Positions 26,990-34,992 of a stretch of DNA of 38,423 nucleotides are shown here, one piece after another. The position numbers were made by a program, and so were the translations under genes. The stretch is from Flavobacterium bizetiae (GTDB lineage: Bacteria; Bacteroidota; Bacteroidia; Flavobacteriales; Flavobacteriaceae): contig NZ_CADCSU010000057.1 of assembly GCF_902804475.1 (NCBI RefSeq), positions 1-38,423 on the forward strand. The letters are read 5' to 3'. The notes under the pieces were generated by a model, which saw only the letters and a list, made by a program, of their open reading frames with translations, did no database searches and had not been told where the DNA came from. Position 1 is the stretch's first letter. Every line of letters starts with the position of its first letter.

Positions 26990-28225
26990 TTAGAGTTGAA
27001 ACATTTGCGTATCTACAGAAGTCTTTTTTCCTGAGATGATTTCTTCTACAATTTTTCCTGTTGCCGGAGCCAGACTTAATCCCATCATGGCGTGTCCTGT
27101 TACTAATGTCAAATTTTTAAGTTTTTTATCTCTGGTAATAATTGGCATTCCCGAAGGAGTACAAGGTCTGAAACCAAACCATGTGTCTTGTTCTTTTGGC
27201 ATTTCAATTTTTAAATCCGGATAAAAATCGTTGATTGAATTTACGATTCCCTGTAATCGGTTTTGATTGATTTTGGTATCATTGGTGTGTGTAATTTCCA
27301 TTGTTCCTCCAAAACGAATATCGTTATTCATAGGCGTCACAGCTACTTTTCCTTCGCATAAAATTGTCGGAATAGATGGTTTATGACTTTGATCGTTCAA
27401 TGTAAAACTGTATCCTTTTCCTGGTAAAATCGAAATACTGACATTTAGTTTCTTAGCAATATGCGGACTCCACGATCCTGTTGCCAAAACTACTTCGTCA
27501 GCTTCAAAATTGCCTTTGTCGGTTATAATTTCTGCAATGGCATTATTCTTTAAAACAAAATCATTTACGGTGGTTTGGGAATGGATTTTTACGTTTAATC
27601 TCTTCAGTTCTTCTTTAATGAATTGCATGAATTTTTGAGGATAAACATGGGCATCACTTTTATAATGAACACCGCCAATTACGTTTGTAGCGGTTCCTTT
27701 TTCTAATTGTGAAACTTCTTCTTTAGATAAAAAATCGACTTCTAAGCCTAATTTTTCTGCCAGTATTCCTTCGTGCTGAATTTCTTCGCCTGTTTTTTCA
27801 GTTTTATAAAGCATCAAAAGTCCTTTTTCTTCATAAAAAAAAGAATTGTTTTGTTGGGCAAAATCCTGATACAAATCTTTACTTAAAAGCGATAAATTGC
27901 AAAGTGCGGGCATGGCTTTTTCGACATGCTTTAAATTGGCATGTTTATAGAATTGTAATCCCCATTTCATTAAATCTAAGTTTAATCTGGGTTTTACATA
28001 AAACGGACTCTGACTATCAAACATCCATTTTATTCCTTGTGCGATCATGCCGGGCTGTGCCAGCGGAATGATATGAGACGGAACAATCATTCCTGCATTT
28101 CCGTAAGAACAGCCATCACTCATATCTGATTTATCAAAAACAACTACTTCATAACCTTCTTTGGCTAGATAATAAGCTGAACACAAACCTATTATTCCTC
28201 CGCCAATTATACTTACTTTTTTCAT
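26990..28225 (-). CDS. FAD-dependent D-amino-acid dehydrogenase, likely cis-4-hydroxy-D-proline dehydrogenase
   Basis: This 411-residue DadA/DAO-type flavoenzyme has no signal peptide. The N terminus has the FAD-binding GGGIIGLCSAYYLAKEG (8-24), and the DadA-like SYGNAGMIVPSH follows at ~40-52. A C-terminal FAD contact region appears in WFGFRPCTPSGMP and TGHAMMGLSLAPATG. By pathway context it oxidises cis-4-hydroxy-D-proline, made by the epimerase just upstream, to pyrroline-4-hydroxy-2-carboxylate, passing electrons to the respiratory chain or to oxygen. A terminator-like hairpin (28241-28286) lies between it and the epimerase gene, so its expression may be uncoupled or reduced. A general D-amino-acid dehydrogenase is the alternative. 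Confidence 0.85.
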   Translation of the reverse strand: MKKVSIIGGGIIGLCSAYYLAKEGYEVVVFDKSDMSDGCSYGNAGMIVPSHIIPLAQPGMIAQGIKWMFDSQSPFYVKPRLNLDLMKWGLQFYKHANLKHVEKAMPALCNLSLLSKDLYQDFAQQNNSFFYEEKGLLMLYKTEKTGEEIQHEGILAEKLGLEVDFLSKEEVSQLEKGTATNVIGGVHYKSDAHVYPQKFMQFIKEELKRLNVKIHSQTTVNDFVLKNNAIAEIITDKGNFEADEVVLATGSWSPHIAKKLNVSISILPGKGYSFTLNDQSHKPSIPTILCEGKVAVTPMNNDIRFGGTMEITHTNDTKINQNRLQGIVNSINDFYPDLKIEMPKEQDTWFGFRPCTPSGMPIITRDKKLKNLTLVTGHAMMGLSLAPATGKIVEEIISGKKTSVDTQMFQL

Positions 28226-28240
28226 TAGTATTCTAAATTT

Positions 28241-28286
28241 AAAAAATCATTGGCAAGAAGTTTTTCTGTAAACCAATGATTTTTTT
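28241..28286 (-). terminator. Terminator-like hairpin inside the hydroxyproline gene cluster
   Basis: AAAAAATCATTGG (28241-28253) pairs perfectly with CCAATGATTTTTT (28274-28286), with a 20-nt loop. A T-tract follows on the minus strand. It lies between the epimerase stop (28301) and the dehydrogenase start (28225), with only ~15 nt left for a separate promoter downstream of the stem. It is therefore more likely a partial terminator or an end-point for most transcripts, with read-through into the dehydrogenase. Confidence 0.75.
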
Positions 28287-28300
28287 ATATTATCATTTCT

Positions 28301-29311
28301 TTAAATCACCTGGAAACCAAAAGCATACGGATCATCATCTTCATCAATAATGATATTATTATAACCGTAAACTTTTGCCCAGCCCTGAATACTTGGTACT
28401 ATGGCTTTGATATCTCCTATAGAAGTTTCTTCTTCTACTCTTCCAATAAATTTACTTCCAATAAAACTTTCGTGTATATAGTCTTCTCCTTTTTTTAGTT
28501 TTCCTTTGGCGTGAAGTTGTGCAATTCTAGCCGAAGTTCCGGTACCACATGGCGAACGATCGATGGCTTTGTCTCCATAAAAAACAGCATTTCGTCCGGA
28601 CGAAGTTGGGTCGATAGGATCTCCTGTCCACAACATATGACTTACATCGCGAATCGTATCGTTTTCAGGATGAATGAACATATTTGGGTATTTCTCATTG
28701 ATGCGTTTACGTACTTCCTGACTGTATTGCACAATTTTTCCGGCGGTGAAATCCTGAACGCCTGAGAAATTTTGCTGCGGATCTACAATCGCATAATAAT
28801 TTCCGCCATAAGCGACATCAAAAACAATTTCGCCTAATTCCGGACAATCAATAGTTAAACCTTCGGCTGCCAGATATGATTTTACATTCGTCAGTCGTAC
28901 CCAATCCACTTTTTTACCGGTTTGCTGGTATTCGATCTGAACAAGTCCTGCCGGCGCTTCCATCTTAATTTTTCCTGGAACTTTGGGTATCACCAAACCT
29001 TCTTCAATTGCGATAGTTATAGTTCCGATGGTTCCGTGGCCGCACATGGGCAAACAACCTGAAGTTTCTATGAATAAAATTCCGAAATCATTTTCAGGGT
29101 TGCTTGGCGGATACAAAATACTGCCACTCATCATGTCATGACCGCGGGGTTCAAACATAAGTCCTTTACGAATCCAGTCGTATTCTTTTAAAAAATGTTG
29201 TCGTTTTTCGCTCATGTTGTTTCCCACCAAATTGGGACCGCCACCAGCGACAACTCTTACCGGATTTCCGCACGTATGTGCATCAACACAAAAAAAGGTT
29301 TTTCTTGGCAT
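28301..29311 (-). CDS. 4-hydroxyproline 2-epimerase (proline racemase family)
   Basis: This 336-residue cytosolic enzyme of the proline racemase superfamily has both catalytic cysteines: Cys90 in LPMCGHGTIG and Cys255 in DRSPCGTGTSARIA. The trans-3-hydroxyproline dehydratase branch has Thr in place of the second Cys, so epimerase activity is the better call. It converts trans-4-hydroxy-L-proline into cis-4-hydroxy-D-proline, the first step of hydroxyproline breakdown. It follows the semialdehyde dehydrogenase gene by 3 nt and belongs to the operon that starts at the deaminase gene. Neighbouring enzymes of the same pathway strongly support the assignment over proline racemase. Confidence 0.93.
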   Translation of the reverse strand: MPRKTFFCVDAHTCGNPVRVVAGGGPNLVGNNMSEKRQHFLKEYDWIRKGLMFEPRGHDMMSGSILYPPSNPENDFGILFIETSGCLPMCGHGTIGTITIAIEEGLVIPKVPGKIKMEAPAGLVQIEYQQTGKKVDWVRLTNVKSYLAAEGLTIDCPELGEIVFDVAYGGNYYAIVDPQQNFSGVQDFTAGKIVQYSQEVRKRINEKYPNMFIHPENDTIRDVSHMLWTGDPIDPTSSGRNAVFYGDKAIDRSPCGTGTSARIAQLHAKGKLKKGEDYIHESFIGSKFIGRVEEETSIGDIKAIVPSIQGWAKVYGYNNIIIDEDDDPYAFGFQVI

Positions 29312-29314
29312 AAA

Positions 29315-30883
29315 TTATATTGGGTTCTTTGTTAGTATATCGTTTACAGTTCTGGTAATATTGAGCGGATTTTTATCCTGTAAAGCGTCCGGTAATAATT
29401 GATCCGGCCAATCCTGAAATGTTACGGGACGAACCCATCTTTTTACTGCCGTTAATCCTACAGATGTAAATTTACTGTCTGAACTTGCAGGAAAAGGTCC
29501 GCCGTGAGTCATTCCGGAACAAACCTCTACTCCTGTTGGAACATTATTAAAAATTAATCGTCCGACTTTGTTTTTAAGGTTTTCGATTACTTCTCTGAAG
29601 TTATTCCATTCTTGTAAATCGGCATTTAAAACCGTTCCTGTCAATTGGCCTTCTAACTCCAGAATAATAGTATTGAGCTGCTGCACATCATCACATTTGA
29701 CCACTACAGAAAAAGGTCCGAAAACTTCTTTGTGAAATGTTTTATTTTTTAAGAAGGTTGCGCCATCCACCGCAATTATATTTTGCAATGCATAATTGGG
29801 CTTTACTACTTTCTCTAAGCTAGTTTCCTGCGTATACCCCTCCTGGTCAAGCACTTCTGATTTCAGGTTTTCGTATTGCTTTTTTATCGTGGGATGCAGC
29901 ATGCAGGTTGGATCTAATTTGTCTGTCTCTAAAGCTAAAATAGCAATAAAATTATCTAACTCAGCGCTTTTTATTCCTAAAATAAGCCCCGGATTTGTAC
30001 AAAACTGACCTGTTCCTGCTACAATGGATGCAGCATAATTTTTAGCCCATTTTTCGCTTTCTGTTTTTAAAGCTGAAGGCAAAATAAGTACGGGATTGAT
30101 ACTTCCCATTTCTGCATAAACCGGAATTGGAATGGCTCTGTTGGCCGCGATTTTGCAAAGTGCTGTACCGCCTTTTATACTGCCTGTAAAACCTACTGCC
30201 TTCACTGACGGATGTTCTACTAATGCTGTTCCAACTGCGATACCGCTGCTATTAAGATTAGAAAATACACCGTTTGGCATTCCGGTTCTTTTGGCTGCTT
30301 TTATCACCGCCGAGGCTACCAATTCTCCTGTTCCTGCATGAAGCGGATGCGATTTTACTACTACAGGACAACCGGCTGCCAATGCGCTGGCGGTATCTCC
30401 GCCGGCAGTAGAAAACGCCAACGGAAAATTACTGGCTCCAAAAACGACTACAGGACCAATTGGAATCTGTAATCTTCGAATATCAGGTTTGCCTTCTGTT
30501 TTATTGATGATTGCTTCTACCCATGAACCTTCTCTCAGCATGGTTGCAAATGCTCTCAATTGTCCGGTGGTTCTGCCACGTTCGCCATTTGCTCTTCCGG
30601 CCGGGAGGCCTGATTCCTGAATGTAGGTCGTTAATAATTCTTCGGCAAGGGTTTCTATTTCGTCGGCAATGGCTTCCAGAAAATCTGCTTTTTTGTCGTC
30701 TGCAATTGTTCCGTAAGTTTTAAAAGCTTCTTCGGCTAATGCTACGGCTTGCGAAATTTCTTCGTCTGTAGCTTCATAAAAAACAGTTTCATTCTCCGAG
30801 TTTAATTCGGGGTTGATTGTTTTATAGGTCGTTTTACCTTTTGCGGAAAGCACATCTCCAATATAATTTTTTCCTGTAGTCAT
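29315..30883 (-). CDS. 2-oxoglutarate semialdehyde (2,5-dioxovalerate) dehydrogenase
   Basis: This 522-residue aldehyde dehydrogenase has the catalytic Cys295 in GTGQFCTNPG and Glu258 in VYAEMGSINP. The cofactor-binding region includes FGASNFPLAFSTAGGDTASALAAGCPVVVK (~148-177). Length and motifs fit the NADP-linked 2,5-dioxopentanoate dehydrogenase branch. It oxidises 2-oxoglutarate semialdehyde, the product of the deaminase, to 2-oxoglutarate for the TCA cycle. It lies 20 nt after the deaminase gene and 3 nt before the epimerase gene. The same reaction also ends pentose oxidation pathways, but no other genes of those are present. Confidence 0.92.
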   Translation of the reverse strand: MTTGKNYIGDVLSAKGKTTYKTINPELNSENETVFYEATDEEISQAVALAEEAFKTYGTIADDKKADFLEAIADEIETLAEELLTTYIQESGLPAGRANGERGRTTGQLRAFATMLREGSWVEAIINKTEGKPDIRRLQIPIGPVVVFGASNFPLAFSTAGGDTASALAAGCPVVVKSHPLHAGTGELVASAVIKAAKRTGMPNGVFSNLNSSGIAVGTALVEHPSVKAVGFTGSIKGGTALCKIAANRAIPIPVYAEMGSINPVLILPSALKTESEKWAKNYAASIVAGTGQFCTNPGLILGIKSAELDNFIAILALETDKLDPTCMLHPTIKKQYENLKSEVLDQEGYTQETSLEKVVKPNYALQNIIAVDGATFLKNKTFHKEVFGPFSVVVKCDDVQQLNTIILELEGQLTGTVLNADLQEWNNFREVIENLKNKVGRLIFNNVPTGVEVCSGMTHGGPFPASSDSKFTSVGLTAVKRWVRPVTFQDWPDQLLPDALQDKNPLNITRTVNDILTKNPI

Positions 30884-30903
30884 GGCTTTCTTTTAAACTT
30901 TAA

Positions 30904-31818
30904 TTAAATACTTTTATAGGCTGGCAATACGGGTCTGTTTTTCATTGCAAAATCAATGATCGACAAAACGCGTTCTCTTTCTTTACCCTGCAATGGCAAC
31001 CTTGGTGCTCTTACGTTTTCTGTTCCAAGTCCTGTTGCTACTTCGGCTAGTTTGATGTTTTGTACTAATTGCGGAGAAATATCCAATTCTAATAATGGCA
31101 TAAACCATCTGTAAATTGCAATTGCTTCGTCTACTTTTCCGGCTTTAACCAATTTGTAAATGGCTACTGTTTCAGCAGGATATGCTACGACTAAACCTGC
31201 AACCCAACCATCGGCACCAGCCACTAAACTTTCTAATGCCAAAGTATCTACGCCACAAAGTACTTTTAATCTATCGCCAAAACGGTTTCTGATTCTTGTT
31301 ACATTGCTTATGTCTCTGGTAGATTCTTTTACTGCCTGAATATTATCCAGTTTTAAAAGTTCTTCGAACATGTCTAATGTTACCTCGATTTTATAATCTA
31401 CAGGATTGTTGTAAATCATAATAGGTAATGAAGTGCTTTGGGCAATTTCTTTAAAATAAACTACCGTTTCGTAATCTGTTGCTTTGTAGCGCATTGGCGG
31501 CAATAACATTAAACCGTTTACGCCCAACTCTTCTGCACGTTTTGCAAGAGTAATGGCTTCGGTAGTAGTTTGCTCTGCAATGTTTACAATAACCGGAATT
31601 TTTCCGTCGACTATTCTTAAAGTGTTGGTTATTAAAACTTCTTTTTCTTCTTTAGTCAATGTACTGGCTTCTCCAAGGGTTCCTCCCAGAATGATTCCAT
31701 TAACTCCAGCATCAATTTGTGCTTTAATATTCTTTTCGAACATTACGAGGTCCAGTTGACCTTCTGCTGTAAACTTTGTCGTTACAGCTGGCATTACGCC
31801 TTCCCAATTTATTTTCAT
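30904..31818 (-). CDS. Pyrroline-4-hydroxy-2-carboxylate deaminase (DHDPS superfamily)
   Basis: This 304-residue (alpha/beta)8 enzyme of the dihydrodipicolinate synthase/N-acetylneuraminate lyase family has Schiff-base Lys164 (QAVKESTRD), Tyr136 (MIYNNPV) and the GGTLGEASTL loop at ~45-54. In hydroxyproline operons this family member deaminates pyrroline-4-hydroxy-2-carboxylate to 2-oxoglutarate semialdehyde. The presence of the other three steps next door makes this the best call over true DHDPS. I chose the ATG at 31818; the longer frame to 31836 starts with TTG and adds six residues. It is the first gene of the operon and carries the shared promoter at 31868-31898, divergent from the AraC regulator. 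Confidence 0.9.
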   Translation of the reverse strand: MKINWEGVMPAVTTKFTAEGQLDLVMFEKNIKAQIDAGVNGIILGGTLGEASTLTKEEKEVLITNTLRIVDGKIPVIVNIAEQTTTEAITLAKRAEELGVNGLMLLPPMRYKATDYETVVYFKEIAQSTSLPIMIYNNPVDYKIEVTLDMFEELLKLDNIQAVKESTRDISNVTRIRNRFGDRLKVLCGVDTLALESLVAGADGWVAGLVVAYPAETVAIYKLVKAGKVDEAIAIYRWFMPLLELDISPQLVQNIKLAEVATGLGTENVRAPRLPLQGKERERVLSIIDFAMKNRPVLPAYKSI

Positions 31819-31867
31819 ATTCTTAATTTTTATCAAAAATAAAGCTTAAAGAAACGAGCCCCTGTGT

Positions 31868-31898
31868 CATTATTAGCCTTTATCAATACTATATTACC
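31868..31898 (-). promoter_or_regulatory. Shared regulon promoter, hydroxyproline operon
   Basis: On the minus strand this reads GGTAATATAGTATT (31898-31885), 9 nt, then TAATAATG (31875-31868), 50 nt before the deaminase ATG. It lies in the ~138-nt divergent gap shared with the AraC regulator at 31957, so the same site could also control that regulator. Confidence 0.7.
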
Positions 31899-31956
31899 AT
31901 ATCTATTGTATAATCTGTTTTTTTTGTTAATATTTACATATCCTAAAAATATCACG

Positions 31957-32799
31957 TTGAAAATTCTACCTTTTAAAATACCTAAAACCGAAAGAGAAGC
32001 TCTAATTTATCAGGAAGATATCGAGCGTGTTTTCTACGATCAATTGCACCAACATGAAGAAATTCAGATCAGTTATATTGCAAAAGGTTCGGGAACTTTA
32101 ATTGTGGGAGATTCGATTAATGATTATAAGGAAGAGGATATTTTAGTAATTGGTGAGAATGTTCCTCATGTTTTTAGAAGTAATGTCGAGGCTAGTCCGG
32201 AATCTGTAATGCTGACTTTGTTTTTTACTAAAACTTCTTTTGGGAAAGATTTCTTTAGTCTTAATGATATGAGTACGGTCGAAGACTTTTTTAAAGATTC
32301 TGAGTACGGCATGAAAATCCTTTCGAATCAGAAGAAAATTACACACCATTTTAATAAATTAAAAAAGCAGAACAAAATTCAGCGTATTGCTTCTTTCCTG
32401 AAAATTATCAATATTATTATTTCTTCAGAGAAAACGCCTCTTTCGTCTTTTGTATACAAGAAAAAATATACGGATGATGAAGGTCGCCGAATGAGTGCTG
32501 TTTTTGAATATGCGATAGAATTCTACCATCAGAATATTACTCTTGATGAAGTGGCGGAAAAGGCTAATATGAGTAAAAATGCTTTTTGTCGTTATTTTAA
32601 AAAACGTACCAATAAGACTTTTTTTCAGTTTTTGATTGAAATTAGAATTGAAAATGCCTGTAAACTTTTACACAACAAAAAAGATCTTTCGATTTCGTCT
32701 GTGTCTGAACTTTGCGGTTTTCAGGATATTGCTAATTTTAATCGAAAGTTTAAGGAACTTAAGGGAATTTCGCCTTCTAGTTATCGCGCGCAGTTTTAA
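31957..32799 (+). CDS. AraC-family regulator with cupin sensor, candidate regulator of the locus
   Basis: This 280-residue regulator starts, in my reading, at a TTG (31957, KILPFKIPKTE...). The open frame reaches back to an ATG at 31864, but that would add 31 hydrophobic residues unlike any AraC N terminus and would run across the promoter of the divergent operon. An N-terminal cupin (~15-100: QLHQHEEIQISYI, GSGTLIVGD, ILVIGENVPHVF) is followed by AraC helices around VAEKANMSKNAFCRYFKKRT and SVSELCGFQDIANFNRKFKE, ending KGISPSSYR. It is the only gene on the plus strand, divergent from the hydroxyproline operon. That placement suggests it senses hydroxyproline or a pathway intermediate and activates the shared promoters. 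A plus-strand terminator follows at 32891-32929. Confidence 0.88.
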   Translation: MKILPFKIPKTEREALIYQEDIERVFYDQLHQHEEIQISYIAKGSGTLIVGDSINDYKEEDILVIGENVPHVFRSNVEASPESVMLTLFFTKTSFGKDFFSLNDMSTVEDFFKDSEYGMKILSNQKKITHHFNKLKKQNKIQRIASFLKIINIIISSEKTPLSSFVYKKKYTDDEGRRMSAVFEYAIEFYHQNITLDEVAEKANMSKNAFCRYFKKRTNKTFFQFLIEIRIENACKLLHNKKDLSISSVSELCGFQDIANFNRKFKELKGISPSSYRAQF

Positions 32800-32890
32800 G
32801 TTTTATTTCACGTAGATTTTTTTTAATCGCGAAAAGACGCAAAGGCGCAAAGTTTTTATTTAACTTGTTTTTATAAATTGTCAAAAAAAT

Positions 32891-32929
32891 AAGGCTTTAG
32901 CTAAATATTTACATTTTAGCTAAAGCCTT
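32891..32929 (+). terminator. Intrinsic terminator of the AraC regulator
   Basis: A perfect 15-bp stem AAGGCTTTAGCTAAA (32891-32905) with TTTAGCTAAAGCCTT (32915-32929) closes a 9-nt loop and ends in TTTCTTG. It is 92 nt past the stop of the plus-strand regulator. Confidence 0.82.
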
Positions 32930-33099
32930 TCTTGTGGGGATCCCTCGTTCCTCGGGATGACAAACTAAACGATTATTCATTGTCGAGTTTCTTTTGGAGA
33001 TTTGTTTCTCGTAGATCTTGCAGATTGAGCAGATTTTATTTTTTATTGGACTATAATTTTAATATAAAAAACTTTTGACGCCAAAAGTGATTATCACAT

Positions 33100-33167
33100 T
33101 GTCAGGCTGAGCGGAGTCGAAGCCCACGTTCCAACTGGAGCGCCCTTCGACTTCGCTCAGGGTGACA
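33100..33167. repeat. Inverted repeat (GAGCGGAGTCGAAG type)
   Basis: TGTCAGGCTGAGCGGAGTCG (from 33100, arm to 33125) pairs with the arm 33142-33167 that ends GCTCAGGGTGACA, with few mismatches. Flanking ATTATCACA/TGTGATTAT extends the pairing. A decayed relative is seen at 12651-12721. It is a dispersed noncoding repeat. Confidence 0.75.
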
Positions 33168-33201
33168 GGATTGTGATTATCGTTATTATGAAAATGAATC
33201 T

Positions 33202-33288
33202 CCTAGCCCCGATAGCAGTGGAAATCCTTTTGTGCCGGTGTTCGGCACAAAAGATTGGAACGAATAGCGGGATTAGCTCCTAAAAAAA
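33202..33288 (-). repeat. Palindromic dispersed repeat, copy B
   Basis: This is the reverse-oriented near-identical partner of 8768-8854. The central stem reads GTGCC...GGCAC where copy A has GTGGC...GCCAC, so both substitutions keep base pairing. Its end A-tract (33282-33288) doubles as the T-tract of the susCD terminator on the minus strand. Confidence 0.8.
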
Positions 33289-33324
33289 TGAAAAGCCATT
33301 CCTAAAAGAAGGAACAGCTTTTCA
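33282..33324 (-). terminator. Intrinsic terminator of the susCD operon
   Basis: TGAAAAGC..TTCCT pairs with AGGAA..GCTTTTCA (33289-33303 with 33310-33324) across a symmetric 2x2 internal loop. On the minus strand seven T residues follow directly. It lies 50 nt after the susD stop codon. Confidence 0.85.
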
Positions 33325-33373
33325 CACACTTATAATTACAAGTAACCAACTTGTAAAATCTTCATAATAATTT

Positions 33374-34981
33374 CTAGTATCCCGGGTTTTGCTTTAAATT
33401 ACTATTTTTAGCCATTTCTGATTGCGGAATTGGGAAAATAGCTCTAAAACTATCATTGGCATCTGCTTTTTTAGAAAACCATGATTTTGTTGAGTATATT
33501 CCGAATCGTATTAAATCTTGTCTTCTATGTGCTTCTCCTACAAATTCCCATGCTAATTCGTCAAGGAATCCGCCGTACTGAATGTCTGCACCACCTTCTA
33601 AATTTGTAATAACTCCGGCTTGATACGTTCCGTATTTGTATATACTTCCTCCTAAAAGTTTTGCTCCGGATACTACGGCTTTGGCAGGATTAGTGTTTTT
33701 GAAATTTCTTTGTCTGACTTCAGTAACAATGGCTGCAGCTGCGCCGGCATCGCCTTTCCTTAGTAAACATTCGGCTTTTATCATCATGGCATCTGCTAAT
33801 CTGTAAAAAGGAACGTCGTTACTGGCTTGTCCTATTACTCCTGGGCCAATTTCGTATTTCACCATTCGGTACCCTTCGTTTGGTTCGCAACCATCTACGC
33901 TGGTCATGTAATTGATGTATTCGAATTGTGTTACTTTATCGTCTAGCATTATTGGCTCGCCTTTACTTGTAAATTGTTTACCTCCTATCCAACAGTCTTT
34001 TAATCGTTGATCATCAGGATCGTAAGTATCGATGAACTGAGGAATTCCCCCAGTTCCGTTCCATGGACCTCCAGCTAAATCATAAGTTGCCTGACTTGCG
34101 GCTGCCAATGTTCTGTATGGCCAGCTTGTTCCTGGAGCTTTTACCTGATCGTAAGGAATTGATAAAATTTGCTCTGTAGAGAATTCATTTTTTATGATGA
34201 AATTGTCTCGATAATTATTGTTCAGTCTAAATCCGCCATTATTGATCACATCATTAACCTGAGCCAGAGCTTCGTCCCATTTTGGTGTTCCTAAATAAAC
34301 ACCGGCATTCAGGTACAATTTTGCCAAAGTCATTTTTACAGCCCATTGATTGATTTTACCGTAAGTCGAAGAATTATTTTTATCGCTTAAGTAAGGTAAA
34401 GCTGTTTTTAATTCGCTTTCGACAAAATCATAGACTTCTTTTCCTGTGTTTTGAACCGGTAAATATCCCGGAGGGTTGATATAAGAAGTCACAATAGGAA
34501 CATTTCTGAAATTATCTAATAGCAAATAATAATAAATGGCGCGTAATGCTCTTAGTTCCTGAATGACATTTTCTTTATTGTCAACGCCTTCTAATTGCTC
34601 TATTTGATATATCGCTCTATTGACTTTATTTACTCCTGTAAACATATAATACCAGTTACCTTCGGCCATAGGAAGCGCCGTACCCCAGGTATGTTTGTGC
34701 ATTGTAATGTAATAATCTCCCCAGCCAATTCCGTTTCTTTGAGGGGTTACCATTAGATCTGATGAATCTTCATAAAGGTTGTAAATAGCATCCCAATCTG
34801 AATAAATTTGTCTGAATGAATTATAGGCTGGTGCAATAATACTGGCTAAATCTTCCGAAGTTAATTTAGTATCCTCGGCACTTACTTTGTCATAAACGGT
34901 CTCATCTAGATTTGTACATCCTGTTCCTAAAAGGAATAAGCCCGAAATAAGAATTTTATATACTATATTTTTATTTTTCAT
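33374..34981 (-). CDS. SusD/RagB-family outer-membrane glycan-binding lipoprotein
   Basis: This 535-residue lipoprotein has a signal ending LLGTGC, with the lipidated Cys at 22. It is followed by the helical TPR-rich SusD fold: N-terminal part ~25-230 (YNSFRQIYSDWDAIYNLYED, ALRAIYYYLLLDNFRNVPIV) and C-terminal RagB part ~300-535, ending ELAWEFVGEAHRRQDLIRFG and IFPIPQSEM. It caps the SusC channel and binds the glycan or glycopeptide before import. It starts 11 nt after susC and ends with the terminator at 33282-33324. The ligand cannot be read from sequence, but the locus suggests arabinosylated or galactosylated Hyp-rich glycopeptides. Confidence 0.95.
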   Translation of the reverse strand: MKNKNIVYKILISGLFLLGTGCTNLDETVYDKVSAEDTKLTSEDLASIIAPAYNSFRQIYSDWDAIYNLYEDSSDLMVTPQRNGIGWGDYYITMHKHTWGTALPMAEGNWYYMFTGVNKVNRAIYQIEQLEGVDNKENVIQELRALRAIYYYLLLDNFRNVPIVTSYINPPGYLPVQNTGKEVYDFVESELKTALPYLSDKNNSSTYGKINQWAVKMTLAKLYLNAGVYLGTPKWDEALAQVNDVINNGGFRLNNNYRDNFIIKNEFSTEQILSIPYDQVKAPGTSWPYRTLAAASQATYDLAGGPWNGTGGIPQFIDTYDPDDQRLKDCWIGGKQFTSKGEPIMLDDKVTQFEYINYMTSVDGCEPNEGYRMVKYEIGPGVIGQASNDVPFYRLADAMMIKAECLLRKGDAGAAAAIVTEVRQRNFKNTNPAKAVVSGAKLLGGSIYKYGTYQAGVITNLEGGADIQYGGFLDELAWEFVGEAHRRQDLIRFGIYSTKSWFSKKADANDSFRAIFPIPQSEMAKNSNLKQNPGY

Positions 34982-34992
34982 TTTGATTTAAT

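Larger units (their letters stand above)
32800..33373. other. Noncoding gap between the AraC regulator and susD
   Basis: There is no gene in these 574 nt. From left to right it holds a degenerate GACGCAAAGGCGCAAAG stretch (~32836), the plus-strand terminator (32891-32929), a GATCC...GGATGAC fragment (~32938-32963), a CAGATTGAGCAGATTT fragment (~33020), an inverted repeat (33100-33167), palindromic repeat copy B (33202-33288) and the susCD terminator (33282-33324). Confidence 0.75.

Noticed and set aside
28301..29311. trans-3-hydroxy-L-proline dehydratase or proline racemase
   Set aside because: Both catalytic Cys are present, which excludes the Thr-type dehydratase, and the complete Hyp pathway next door favours the 4-hydroxyproline epimerase.
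30904..31818. Housekeeping dihydrodipicolinate synthase for lysine synthesis
   Set aside because: The fold and Schiff-base Lys are shared by the family, but the operon with Hyp epimerase and semialdehyde dehydrogenase points to the deaminase.
31864..31956. N-terminal transmembrane extension of the AraC regulator
   Set aside because: It covers the divergent promoter, is unlike AraC N termini, and a TTG start at 31957 restores a normal cupin beginning.
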